DNA from: Lachnospiraceae bacterium
Lineage (GTDB): Bacteria > Bacillota_A > Clostridia > Lachnospirales > Lachnospiraceae
Assembly: GCA_009774655.1 (NCBI GenBank)
Contig: VSOD01000168.1
Location: 1-8,550 of the forward strand
Direction of reading: 5' to 3'
Length of the DNA: 8,550 bases
The notes beneath the pieces were generated by a model. That model saw nothing but the letters and a program-made list of their open reading frames with translations, ran no database searches and was not told the DNA's origin. The position numbers were made by a program, and so were the translations under genes. Positions 1 through 6,203 of the stretch are shown here, one piece after another. Each line of letters opens with the position of its first letter. Within the stretch, counting starts at the first letter, position 1.

Positions 1-2
1 GC

Positions 3-929
3 TATGATGCGGCCTGCAAGCGGCTGCTTTCGGAAAAGATTATTCTGGCATGGATTATGAAGAACTGCCTGGAAGAATACCGTGATTGTGATGTGGATGA
101 GATTGCCGGGAAATATATTGAGGGTACACCGCAGGTAGGCGAAGTGGCAGTTGCGCCGGATGAATCCAATCGTGTCTCTATAATACAGGGAGCTGGAAAC
201 GAAGATACTTCTCTGACGGAGGGAACTGTTACCTATGATATCCGCTTTCTTGCGACAGCTCCCGTATCCGGGGAATTGATTCGTTTGATTATCAATATAG
301 AAGCCCAGAATGATTTTTATCCGGGTTATCCGTTGATCAAGAGGGGAATCTATTACTGCAGCAGGATGATTTCCGCCCAATATGGAACAGAGTTTACAAA
401 TTCCCACTATGAGAATATCAAAAAAGTATACAGTATATGGATTTGTATGAATCCGCCAAAGAGCCGTGAAAACAGCATTACACGTTATTATATTGCAGAA
501 GAAAATCTGGCGGGCAGTGTAAAGGAACGAAAAGCAGATTATGATTTGATGGCGGCTGTTATGATTTGTCTTGGGAATGAGACAGATTCCGGTACGGATT
601 TATTGAAACTGTTGAATGTGCTTCTGTCCACGGAGACAGGTTCACAGGATAAGTGCCAGATATTGGAGGAAGATTTTCATATTAAAATGACTTTAGCCTT
701 GGAAAGTGAGGTGTCACTTATGTGTAATTTGAGCAAAGGTGTAGAGGAGAAGGGAATTCAGAAAGGAATTCAGCAAGGGATTCAGAAGGGAATTGATAAA
801 GGAATAACTGCTATGATTTTAACCCTGAAGGAGCTGCAAATATCGAGTGATGTTATTCGGAAACAAATCTGTGAAAAGTTTGGCTTGACAGAAGAAACTG
901 CAGAAACGTACTTGAAAGAAATAACCTAA
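3..929 (+). CDS. Rpn-type PD-(D/E)XK nuclease/transposase-family protein, 5' end outside window
   Basis: The reading frame is open from the first bases of the window (it begins YDAACKRLLSEK), so the true start lies upstream. The ATG at 57 is internal, and residues here are counted from it. The protein resembles the Rpn / PD-(D/E)XK transposase family, in which related members are recombination-promoting DNA endonucleases. The likely catalytic core is D61 (TYDIRF) followed by the E-x-Q form of the motif, E82 and Q84 (NIEAQND), after a hydrophobic strand. Near the C-terminus, residues 232-250 form a K-G-I-Q/D repeat typical of this family, followed by a helical tail that may bind DNA or a partner. 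It ends at TAA 927-929 and a strong stem-loop follows. Family membership and active-site residues are read from sequence; nuclease activity is inferred. Such genes are abundant and multicopy in Lachnospiraceae. No internal stop is visible, so it may be intact. Confidence 0.8.
   Translation, partial: YDAACKRLLSEKIILAWIMKNCLEEYRDCDVDEIAGKYIEGTPQVGEVAVAPDESNRVSIIQGAGNEDTSLTEGTVTYDIRFLATAPVSGELIRLIINIEAQNDFYPGYPLIKRGIYYCSRMISAQYGTEFTNSHYENIKKVYSIWICMNPPKSRENSITRYYIAEENLAGSVKERKADYDLMAAVMICLGNETDSGTDLLKLLNVLLSTETGSQDKCQILEEDFHIKMTLALESEVSLMCNLSKGVEEKGIQKGIQQGIQKGIDKGITAMILTLKELQISSDVIRKQICEKFGLTEETAETYLKEIT
750..806 (+). repeat. 12-bp tandem repeats inside the Rpn-type gene
   Basis: Four full units and one partial unit of a 12-base repeat of the form A-A-R-G-G-A-A-T-T-C-A-G encode K-G-I-Q, K-G-I-Q, Q-G-I-Q, K-G-I-D, K-G-I. 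Units begin at 750, 762, 774, 786 and 798. The period is a multiple of three, so copy-number changes would keep the frame. Similar G-I/G-M-x-K repeats are a hallmark of the C-terminal part of Rpn-type proteins. Confidence 0.85.
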
Positions 930-931
930 AC

Positions 932-967
932 ATTTCAGGCAGAGCATTTCCGTGTTCTGCCTGAAAT
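932..967. terminator. 15-bp stem-loop after the Rpn-type gene, possible terminator
   Basis: Bases 932-946 pair with 953-967 around the six-base loop TTTCCG, giving 15 base pairs with a single G-U wobble (944/955). It begins three bases after the TAA of the nuclease gene. No clear U-run follows on the + strand, and on the - strand the sequence after it is only moderately T-rich, so a classical intrinsic terminator is not proven. It may instead protect a 3' end or mark the edge of a mobile unit. Confidence 0.6.
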
Positions 968-1024
968 AATAGTGCGGGACATTTGCCTGTTATAGATTGT
1001 TTTACGAAGGGAGAAGGATCATTC

Positions 1025-1283
1025 ATGAGTGTTCTGCTTGCAAGGCATGGGGAAACTGATTGGAATACAGCCAAAAGAATACAGGGGACAACAGATATCC
1101 CTCTCAATGACAACGGGCGAAAGCAGGCACAACTGCTGTATCAAAGCCTTGCAGGGGAAAAGGTGAATGTCAGCCGAATCTATTGCAGCTCTGTATCCTG
1201 ATGAGCTTGATCAATGGCAGTCTGACAAACGATATCATAGAGTACCAGACGGAGAATCCTGCCAGGATCTGCTCGAAAGGCTG
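1025..1283 (+). pseudogene. Histidine phosphatase (phosphoglycerate mutase-like) gene, deleted and frameshifted
   Basis: The start is a good ATG at 1025 with an AAGG Shine-Dalgarno at 1014-1017. The encoded N-terminus carries the family catalytic signature ARHGETDWN, with the phosphohistidine H, and then GTTDIPLNDNGRKQA, as in cobalamin phosphatase/GpmB-like proteins. Homology holds to RIYCSS, where the family continues with the SP-x-x-R-A helix. Here the frame ends at TGA 1199-1201. In another frame the family pattern resumes much further along the fold (LYPDELDQWQ, then VPDGESCQDLLER, 1191-1283). Roughly 45 residues seem to have been deleted at about 1186-1196 together with the frame change, judged against GpmB-type proteins from memory. 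The C-terminal half, including the second catalytic H of the S-H-G motif, is absent because another gene's tail follows. The product would be inactive. Confidence 0.75.
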
Positions 1284-1553
1284 TTTTTGGATTATGTGGC
1301 AGGACAGAAGCCGGAGGATTCTTATGTTAAGAAACTGGATAAAGCCATACAGGAAGCCAAGATGAACAGAGAATGGAGGCATGAGTATATGACACTGTTG
1401 ATGAGAGATCAGGAGAATATGGAAAAAGGGGAAGAAATGTTGGCAAAATTGATATTGTTTTTGAATGAAGATGGACGTTTATCAGATGTCACCAGGGTAT
1501 TACAGGATAAAGAATATCGGCAGGAACTTTACGTGGAATATCATATTATTTGA
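1284..1553 (+). pseudogene. C-terminal remnant of a second Rpn-type PD-(D/E)XK family protein
   Basis: Immediately after the phosphatase remnant, and in the same frame as its second part, the translation changes character to FLDYVAGQKPEDSYVKKLD and then AKMNREWRHEYMTLLMRDQEN. I recognise this as the C-terminal region of a common Lachnospiraceae PD-(D/E)XK/Rpn-type protein. It continues through a short coiled region (GEEMLAKL) to a terminal helix (DVTRVLQDKEYRQELYVEY) and stops at TGA 1551-1553. The nuclease core is missing, so this is a remnant. It is a different subfamily from the gene at 3-929, so it is not simply a duplication of it. The join at about 1284 has no start codon of its own; any product would be a fusion starting in the phosphatase remnant (for example ATG 1167). 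The exact breakpoint is uncertain by some ten residues. Confidence 0.6.
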
Positions 1554-1650
1554 AAAGCAAAGGATCAGTCCAATGCCGTATGATCTGCACGGACGATTCT
1601 GCAATGCCGAAAGTTGGTATAAGGGGCTGTGGTTGCACATATAGTGAAAT
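1554..1650 (+). other. Gene-poor 97-base stretch between the pseudogene and yqfC
   Basis: No gene is recognised here. One frame encodes a 23-residue peptide (ATG 1573 to TAG 1642-1644) rich in W, Y and H. It has no clear ribosome binding site and resembles nothing I know, so it may be a remnant. The last 30 bases contain a possible sporulation-type promoter, listed separately. Confidence 0.4.
1617..1645 (+). promoter_or_regulatory. Possible SigE-like promoter overlapping the yqfC start
   Basis: ATA (1619-1621, within GGTATAAG) is followed after 16 bases by CATATAGT (1638-1645). The sequence and spacing resemble the mother-cell SigE pattern known in Bacillus (ATA, then CATANANT). yqfC-type genes are SigE-controlled in Bacillus subtilis, which makes the match plausible. 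Transcription would begin about at the annotated ATG 1651, so that ATG would be leaderless or the real start would be further in. TATAGT could also be part of an ordinary -10 element. It may be a chance match in A/T-rich DNA. Confidence 0.25.
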
Positions 1651-1950
1651 ATGAGAAGGAATAGCCGAAAATTATCTATACCAACCTTATCCGGTTCCAA
1701 AGAGCTGATCGTGGAATCTTTAAAACTTCCGAAAGACACGATGCTGGGAGCATCCATCGTTACGCTTACCGGAAACCGGGAGGCGTTTATCGAAAACTAT
1801 AAAGGAATCCTGGAATATACAAAGGAACTGATCGTGCTGCAGGGCAAGAACAGTAAGATCTGTTTCGAGGGCAGGCAGTTGGCGATCGAGTACTATACCA
1901 ATGAAGATATGAAGATCAGCGGCAGCATTGATGCCGTCCGCTATATCTGA
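1651..1950 (+). CDS. yqfC: YabP/YqfC family sporulation protein
   Basis: The 99-residue protein is small and soluble. It matches the YabP/YqfC family in length and in its beta-strand-rich core: LPKDTMLGASIVTLTGN, AFIENYKGILEYTKELIVL, then ICFEGRQLAIEYYTNEDMKISG. In Bacillus, yqfC is a SigE-regulated sporulation gene of poorly known function that pairs with yqfD, and here yqfD begins 38 bases downstream. The start is uncertain. ATG 1651 is the first possible start after in-frame stops at 1642-1647, but it lacks a Shine-Dalgarno at proper distance (AAGGGG at 1621-1626 is 24 bases away). GTG at 1711 is a weak alternative. The poor start may mean that upstream rearrangement has altered the original leader. 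The family call is firm; the exact N-terminus is not. Confidence 0.85.
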   Translation: MRRNSRKLSIPTLSGSKELIVESLKLPKDTMLGASIVTLTGNREAFIENYKGILEYTKELIVLQGKNSKICFEGRQLAIEYYTNEDMKISGSIDAVRYI

Positions 1951-1988
1951 GACGAGTGAGCCGAAACATAAGATCTATGGAGGTAGGT

Positions 1989-3314
1989 ATGCTTCATTGG
2001 GTACAGTATATACGGGGTTACGTGACGATCAAAGTGTGGGGATACTCCACGGAGAGGCTGCTGAATCTGTGCGGCAATCATGATATTCTGGTGTGGGACA
2101 TTGTCAATCACGGCGAATATGACACCATGAATATCAGCGTGCGCGGTTTTTTTGCATTGAAACCGCTGTTGAAGAAGACCGGGACCAGGGCAGCCATTGT
2201 CAGAAAATATGGACTGCCTTTTTTTATGTCTAAAATGCAGAAGCGGAAGATGTTTGTGGCGGGGCTGCTCTGCTGTCTGCTGTTCTGGATGCTGACAGCC
2301 GGTTATATCTGGAATATCGAGATTGTGGGCAACTATGTGCTGACTGAGGATGTGCTTTTGGACTATCTGGAAGAAAAAGAGGTACATGTGGCCATGAAGA
2401 AGAGCCGGCTGCAGATCGAGGAGCTGGAGAAGGCGCTGAGGGAAGATTATGACGTCATTACATGGACTTCTGTGCAGATCAAGGGCACAACGCTGTGCAT
2501 TTACATAAAGGAAAATGAGATGCCGGAATATGACCAGACCGGTCAAGGAGATGAGGGAACGGGAACGGACCTGATCGCCACAAGGTCAGGGGTCGTGTCT
2601 TATATCATCACGCGGAGCGGCGTGCCGCAGGTGGCGCTTGGGGACACGGTGGAAAAGGGGGATGTGCTGATCAGCGGCGCGGTGCCGGTATACAACGAGG
2701 ACACTACGGTCAGGAAGTACCAGATGGTTCAGGCGGACGCGGATATTCTGCTGCGCTATACGGAATCGGTTTCCGTAAAAAAGGATATTCTGTATGAAGA
2801 GAAATGCTATTCGGGCAGGCAGAAGAAGATGTTCATGGTTGGCATAAACGACAGAGAGTGGAATCTCGGACTGGGCAGGATTCCCTATGGGGAGTATGAT
2901 ATCAGCGGTGAGAAGAAGCAGGTGCGTCTGCTGGACCGCCTGTATCTGCCTGTTTTTTACGGCAGTAAGACGGTACAGGAATACGAAATGGTGCAGCGGA
3001 ATCATACGGAAGAGGAAATGAATGCACTTATGCAGGAGGAGTGGCGAAAAATTATAACAACTTTGGAGGAAAAAGGGGTACAAATTACAGAAAAAAATGT
3101 TACAATAAAAAAGACTGATGCTGATTGGGTATTGCATGCCCGCATGGAACTGGAGGAGGCGGCAGTGCAGACAGCGCCATCGAAGACCGTAGCGGAGGAA
3201 GAGACGTCAACGGAAGAAGGGGAACAGCCGGCAGAGGAAGGACAGCAGGCGACGGAGGAACAGCCGGCGGAAGAAGGACAGCAGGCGACGGAGGAACAGC
3301 CGGTGGAAGACTGA
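1989..3314 (+). CDS. yqfD: Sporulation protein YqfD
   Basis: This is a 441-residue YqfD-family protein. The ATG at 1989 is chosen because GGAGG (1979-1983) lies five bases ahead and the family-typical MLHWVQYIRGYVTIKVWGY begins there; ATG 1956 would add 11 unlikely residues. An N-terminal domain (about 1-85) precedes one membrane segment (about 89-108, VAGLLCCLLFWMLTAGYIW). Next comes a POTRA/FtsQ-like stretch (IEIVGNYVLTEDVLLDYLE) and a region typical of the family (ATRSGVVSYIITRSGVPQVALGDTVEKGDVLISG), probably on the outer or intermembrane side. YqfD is associated with sporulation and partners YqfC genetically; its molecular role is poorly defined. From about 3150 the C-terminus becomes a low-complexity E/Q/A/P tail with a 36-base repeat, which is not part of the conserved family fold. 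It ends at TGA 3312-3314. Confidence 0.93.
   Translation: MLHWVQYIRGYVTIKVWGYSTERLLNLCGNHDILVWDIVNHGEYDTMNISVRGFFALKPLLKKTGTRAAIVRKYGLPFFMSKMQKRKMFVAGLLCCLLFWMLTAGYIWNIEIVGNYVLTEDVLLDYLEEKEVHVAMKKSRLQIEELEKALREDYDVITWTSVQIKGTTLCIYIKENEMPEYDQTGQGDEGTGTDLIATRSGVVSYIITRSGVPQVALGDTVEKGDVLISGAVPVYNEDTTVRKYQMVQADADILLRYTESVSVKKDILYEEKCYSGRQKKMFMVGINDREWNLGLGRIPYGEYDISGEKKQVRLLDRLYLPVFYGSKTVQEYEMVQRNHTEEEMNALMQEEWRKIITTLEEKGVQITEKNVTIKKTDADWVLHARMELEEAAVQTAPSKTVAEEETSTEEGEQPAEEGQQATEEQPAEEGQQATEEQPVED
3222..3311 (+). repeat. 36-bp tandem repeat coding for the acidic tail of YqfD
   Basis: Units 3222-3257 and 3258-3293 each encode EQPAEEGQQATE and differ at only a few bases; a half unit, 3294-3311, encodes EQPVED. 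The near-identity points to recent slippage or unequal recombination. The length is a multiple of three, so copy number can vary without loss of frame. The tail is strongly acidic and probably disordered. Confidence 0.9.
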
Positions 3315-3365
3315 CTGTCAGCGGAAGAACAGTCAGTGGAAGAATGACAGTCAGCGAAGAAATAA
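3311..3365 (+). other. Decayed continuation of the YqfD repeat tail with inverted repeats
   Basis: Reading on in the yqfD frame past TGA 3312-3314 gives LSAEEQSVEE, a second TGA (3345-3347), QSAKK and TAA (3363-3365). The same E-E-Q-rich style suggests that the tail was once longer. The same bases form overlapping inverted repeats: 3311-3320 (CTGACTGTCA) is perfectly complementary to 3345-3354, and 3311-3318 also to 3329-3336. No T-run follows, so these are not a typical terminator. They could affect expression between yqfD and phoH, or may simply reflect the repeats. The rest of the gap to phoH (3366-3434) holds only the phoH ribosome binding site. Confidence 0.55.
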
Positions 3366-3434
3366 GGCATAACCGCCCGGATCCGGGAAGCGAAGAACGG
3401 AGGGCGGACGCAGAATGGAGAGGCTTAAGGACAA

Positions 3435-4448
3435 ATGGATGCATTTACGATCAATATAGAGATGCCAGTGGAGCATATGCAGAATCTTTTTGGCAGGAAG
3501 GATGCCTATATCAAGAAGATCGAGGACGATCTGCATGTGATGATTGTGGACCGGGACGGAACCGTGAGGATCAGCGGAGAACGGGAAGGGGTAATGAAGG
3601 CTGCGCATATCGTGCAGGAGCTTCTTACCCTGTCGGAGAGAGGCAATGTCCTCGAGGAACAGAATGTGGACTATGCGTTGGAGGTAGAGAAGGAGAGCGG
3701 CGGGGATGTCCTGCTGGAGATAGACAGCGACTGTATCTGCCATACTGTGAGCGGGAAGCCGATCAAACCCAAGACTCTGGGGCAGAAGAAATATGTGGAT
3801 GCGATCCGGGATCATATGATCGTGTTCGGCATCGGACCGGCCGGGACGGGTAAGACCTATCTGGCCATGGCTATGGCCATCACGGCTTTTAAGAACAATG
3901 AAGTGAGCCGTATCATCCTCACCAGACCGGCGATTGAGGCAGGAGAGAAGCTGGGCTTTCTGCCGGGTGACCTGCAGAGTAAGGTGGATCCCTACCTGCG
4001 GCCTCTCTATGATGCGTTATACCAGATCATGGGAGCGGAGAGCTTTGCGAAGAATATGGAAAAGGGCCTGATCGAGGTGGCGCCGCTTGCTTATATGCGC
4101 GGGCGGACACTGGACAATGCCTACATCATTCTGGACGAGGCACAGAATACGACACCGGCCCAGATGAAGATGTTTCTGACCAGGATTGGTTTCGGCTCCA
4201 AGGTGGTGGTGACGGGCGATGCTTCTCAGAAGGATCTGGCGCCTGACACCAGATCAGGGCTGGACATTGCCGCCAGAGTGTTGTCGAAGATCGACGATAT
4301 CGCCTTCTGTAAGCTGAGCAGCAAGGATGTCGTGCGGCATCCGCTGGTACAGAAGATCGTGAAGGCCTATGAGGATTACGAAGCGAGAGAGACAAGGCGC
4401 AGTGAACTAAAACAGAGAGACAGGAACTACAATCGTGGAAAAAAGTAA
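3435..4448 (+). CDS. phoH: PhoH family P-loop ATPase
   Basis: This 337-residue protein has the usual length of the PhoH/PhoL family found beside ybeY. A KH-like N-terminal region (about 1-65, with IKKIEDDLHVMIVDRDGTVRISG split by family spacing) precedes the P-loop domain. Walker A is GPAGTGKT at 134-141, Walker B is IILDEAQN at 231-238, and the following VVVTGDASQKDL (257-268) and DTRSGL motifs are family-typical. PhoH proteins are cytoplasmic ATPases thought to act on RNA, and the linkage with ybeY suggests a role in RNA or ribosome metabolism. The ATG at 3435 follows AAGG (3427-3430) and GGAGAGG (3417-3423). The charged C-terminus (ARETRRSELKQRDRNYNRGKK region) overlaps the next gene by 14 bases. 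Nothing is missing from the ATPase motifs. Confidence 0.96.
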   Translation: MDAFTINIEMPVEHMQNLFGRKDAYIKKIEDDLHVMIVDRDGTVRISGEREGVMKAAHIVQELLTLSERGNVLEEQNVDYALEVEKESGGDVLLEIDSDCICHTVSGKPIKPKTLGQKKYVDAIRDHMIVFGIGPAGTGKTYLAMAMAITAFKNNEVSRIILTRPAIEAGEKLGFLPGDLQSKVDPYLRPLYDALYQIMGAESFAKNMEKGLIEVAPLAYMRGRTLDNAYIILDEAQNTTPAQMKMFLTRIGFGSKVVVTGDASQKDLAPDTRSGLDIAARVLSKIDDIAFCKLSSKDVVRHPLVQKIVKAYEDYEARETRRSELKQRDRNYNRGKK

Positions 4449-5634
4449 GAAGAACGTTATCAAAAGAATATTGATCTTCGGCGTGATGTTTTTGCTGGCC
4501 GGGGGGATCGCCCTGGCGGGGAGTTATATGTATCAGCCCGGGACGGACATGCTCATCCGCAACACGGTGATGGCACTGGCCGGAACCGGTATCGTGATCT
4601 ATGCGTATCTGCTGAGCGAGGTGCTGGGGCTCTTTTGTACCCGAAAGAATGGAAGGACGGGCAAGTTTGCGGTGGTGTATCTGGGAAGTCTGCTGGCGGC
4701 GGTCTTTTTTCCGTGCCTGCCGGTGACGGGCTGGCCTTTTCTGGTGCTCTTCGTCCTTCTGGGCGTATTCAGCAACTGTATAACGGGTATGGCGGCGGGC
4801 AGTGTGTGTCTGCTCCTCGCAGTCAATTTTACGGGCGGCGATGTGGCCGTTTTCTGGCTCTATTTCATAAGCGGGCTGGCGGGGATTCTTATGTTCAGCA
4901 ATCTGAATGACGACTTTCTGGTGGGGATGCCGGTCATCGTTTCCCTGCTGGTGCTGGTTCTCTGCCTGACGGCCAACGTGGTCCTTTTTTCCAAGGATCC
5001 GCTTGCCGTGTCGCAGTTTACGATCCCGGCGATGAATCTGATGATCTGCTGTATCCTGCTGCTGGTCATCCTCAAGGCGTTCAGCACTTCGGTCATTCAT
5101 AAGGACCGGGAGAAATATATGGAGATCAACGACCCGGAGTGTCCGCTTTTGGTGCAGTTGAAGGATATGTCCAAAGAAGAATATTATCATGCGGTACACA
5201 CGGCCTATCTGGGAGACCGGATCGCCAGACGGCTGCAGCTCGATGATGCGGCGGTCAAAGCCTGCGGCTATTATCACAGGATCGGCAAACTGAAAGGGGA
5301 GAACACCTGGGAAAATGTGGCGGCCATCTGCGATGAATATCATTTTCCGGTCAACACGAAGCGGATCCTTAAAGAATATGTGGACGGAACGGAGAAGGTG
5401 GTGTCGAAGGAGACGATCGTGGTATTGTTTTCCGATTGCATTGTGTCCTCTATCCTCTATCTTTTTGAGAAGGATCCGAAGGCGCAGCTGAACTATAAAC
5501 AGCTGATCGACACGGTCTTTAGGAAAAAACTGGAGACGGACGAGTTGTGGTGCAACGAGATCTCGCTGGCGCAGCTTTCGGAGATGAAGAAAATATTTGT
5601 CGAGGAGAAACTGTATTATGACTTCTTACGTTGA
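4435..5634 (+). CDS. PgpH/YqfF-like membrane protein with degenerate HD domain
   Basis: The 399-residue protein starts at GTG 4435 (AGGAA at 4422-4426), inside the phoH 3' end. Residues about 11-215 are very hydrophobic with seven or eight probable membrane segments. Residues 240-399 form a cytosolic domain that follows the PgpH (7TMR-HD) HD domain: EYYHAVHTAYLGDRIARRL, then ACGYYHRIGKLKG, then IVVLFSDCIVSS, and a C-terminal LAQLSEMKKIFVEEKLYY. PgpH enzymes hydrolyse c-di-AMP, are about 700 residues long, carry an extracellular domain and sit in this same locus. Here that extracellular part is absent, the H-D pair reads H281-R282, and the later histidines of the metal site (S-H-V and H-H-G regions) are replaced by other residues. 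H252 and D334 remain. It may be a pseudoenzyme, sensor or ligand-binding protein rather than an active phosphodiesterase. Homology is inferred from motifs and position. Confidence 0.75.
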   Translation: MEKSKKNVIKRILIFGVMFLLAGGIALAGSYMYQPGTDMLIRNTVMALAGTGIVIYAYLLSEVLGLFCTRKNGRTGKFAVVYLGSLLAAVFFPCLPVTGWPFLVLFVLLGVFSNCITGMAAGSVCLLLAVNFTGGDVAVFWLYFISGLAGILMFSNLNDDFLVGMPVIVSLLVLVLCLTANVVLFSKDPLAVSQFTIPAMNLMICCILLLVILKAFSTSVIHKDREKYMEINDPECPLLVQLKDMSKEEYYHAVHTAYLGDRIARRLQLDDAAVKACGYYHRIGKLKGENTWENVAAICDEYHFPVNTKRILKEYVDGTEKVVSKETIVVLFSDCIVSSILYLFEKDPKAQLNYKQLIDTVFRKKLETDELWCNEISLAQLSEMKKIFVEEKLYYDFLR

Positions 5635-6175
5635 AAATGAAACGGATGTGGAATTTCCCTTTGACGCACAGGAAGTGCTGGAGAAGATCATGGAAACGGT
5701 CATGGAAATGGAGCACTGTCCCTATGAGACGACAGTCAGTCTTCTACTGACAGATAATGCCGGCATCCGTATATATAACAGGCAGTACAGAGAGATAGAC
5801 CGGGAGACGGATGTGATTTCTTTTCCGAATATAGCGTTTGAGAAGGCGGGTGACTTCTCTGCGGCGGAAGCAGATGAGGCGGACTGTTTTGATCCCGACA
5901 GCGGGGAACTTCTGTTGGGCGACATCATCCTCTCGGTGGAGCGGACGGCGTCGCAGGCGGAGGAATACGGGCATTCGCTTCTGCGGGAATTTGCTTTTCT
6001 GACGGCGCACAGCATGTTCCATCTGTGCGGCTATGACCATATGGAGCCGCAGGAGGCGGCCGTGATGGAACAGAAACAGGAAGAAGCGCTTTCGCGGCTT
6101 GGCATCACGCGGGAACTGCAGAGGGCAGAGGAAACGCCTGCGGCAGAGAAAGGTGCGCAGGCCCTGGACACGTAA
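5618..6175 (+). CDS. ybeY: Endoribonuclease YbeY (rRNA maturation factor)
   Basis: YbeY is a zinc-dependent single-strand endoribonuclease involved in 16S rRNA 3' maturation and ribosome quality control. The 185-residue product has the metal-binding signature H-x3-H-x5-H as HSMFHLCGYDH (H131, H135, H141). It also has the family block IRIYNRQYREIDRETDVISF (51-69) and GDIILSVE (101-108). ATG 5618 is preferred, with AGGAG at 5603-5607 ten bases upstream; TTG 5597 would add seven residues lying inside the preceding coding sequence. The gene overlaps the HD protein gene by 17 bases, suggesting translational coupling. A loop of acidic residues (about 80-97, AAEADEADCFDPDSG) and a C-terminal extension past about 165 (RAEETPAAEKGAQALDT) make it longer than many YbeY proteins of about 150-165 residues. 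Confidence 0.96.
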   Translation: MTSYVENETDVEFPFDAQEVLEKIMETVMEMEHCPYETTVSLLLTDNAGIRIYNRQYREIDRETDVISFPNIAFEKAGDFSAAEADEADCFDPDSGELLLGDIILSVERTASQAEEYGHSLLREFAFLTAHSMFHLCGYDHMEPQEAAVMEQKQEEALSRLGITRELQRAEETPAAEKGAQALDT

Positions 6176-6203
6176 GACAGACCACTGTGAGGTAAGATAC
6201 ATT

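Noticed and set aside
750..806. Short regular repeats as a CRISPR array
   Set aside because: The 12-base units are contiguous without spacers and encode the K-G-I-Q repeat of the Rpn-type protein.
1941..2546. 201-codon - strand frame opposite yqfD
   Set aside because: It is antisense to a well-supported yqfD, has no motif or convincing ribosome binding site, and is histidine/glutamine-rich as shadows often are.
3125..3853. 242-codon + frame rich in G and R
   Set aside because: It is a shifted reading of the yqfD repeat tail and the phoH 5' end. The repeated G-G-T-A pattern comes from the 36-base repeats, and it has no family features.
4126..5343. 405-codon open frame on the - strand
   Set aside because: It lies antisense to phoH and the HD membrane gene, both of which have clear family motifs. 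Its product is rich in H, Q and R with no recognisable fold, as expected from codon bias in the opposite strand.
6099..6203. Upstream start for the flippase at 6099
   Set aside because: It would add 35 arginine-rich residues read from inside ybeY in another frame. ATG 6204 has a ribosome binding site and begins just before the first membrane segment.
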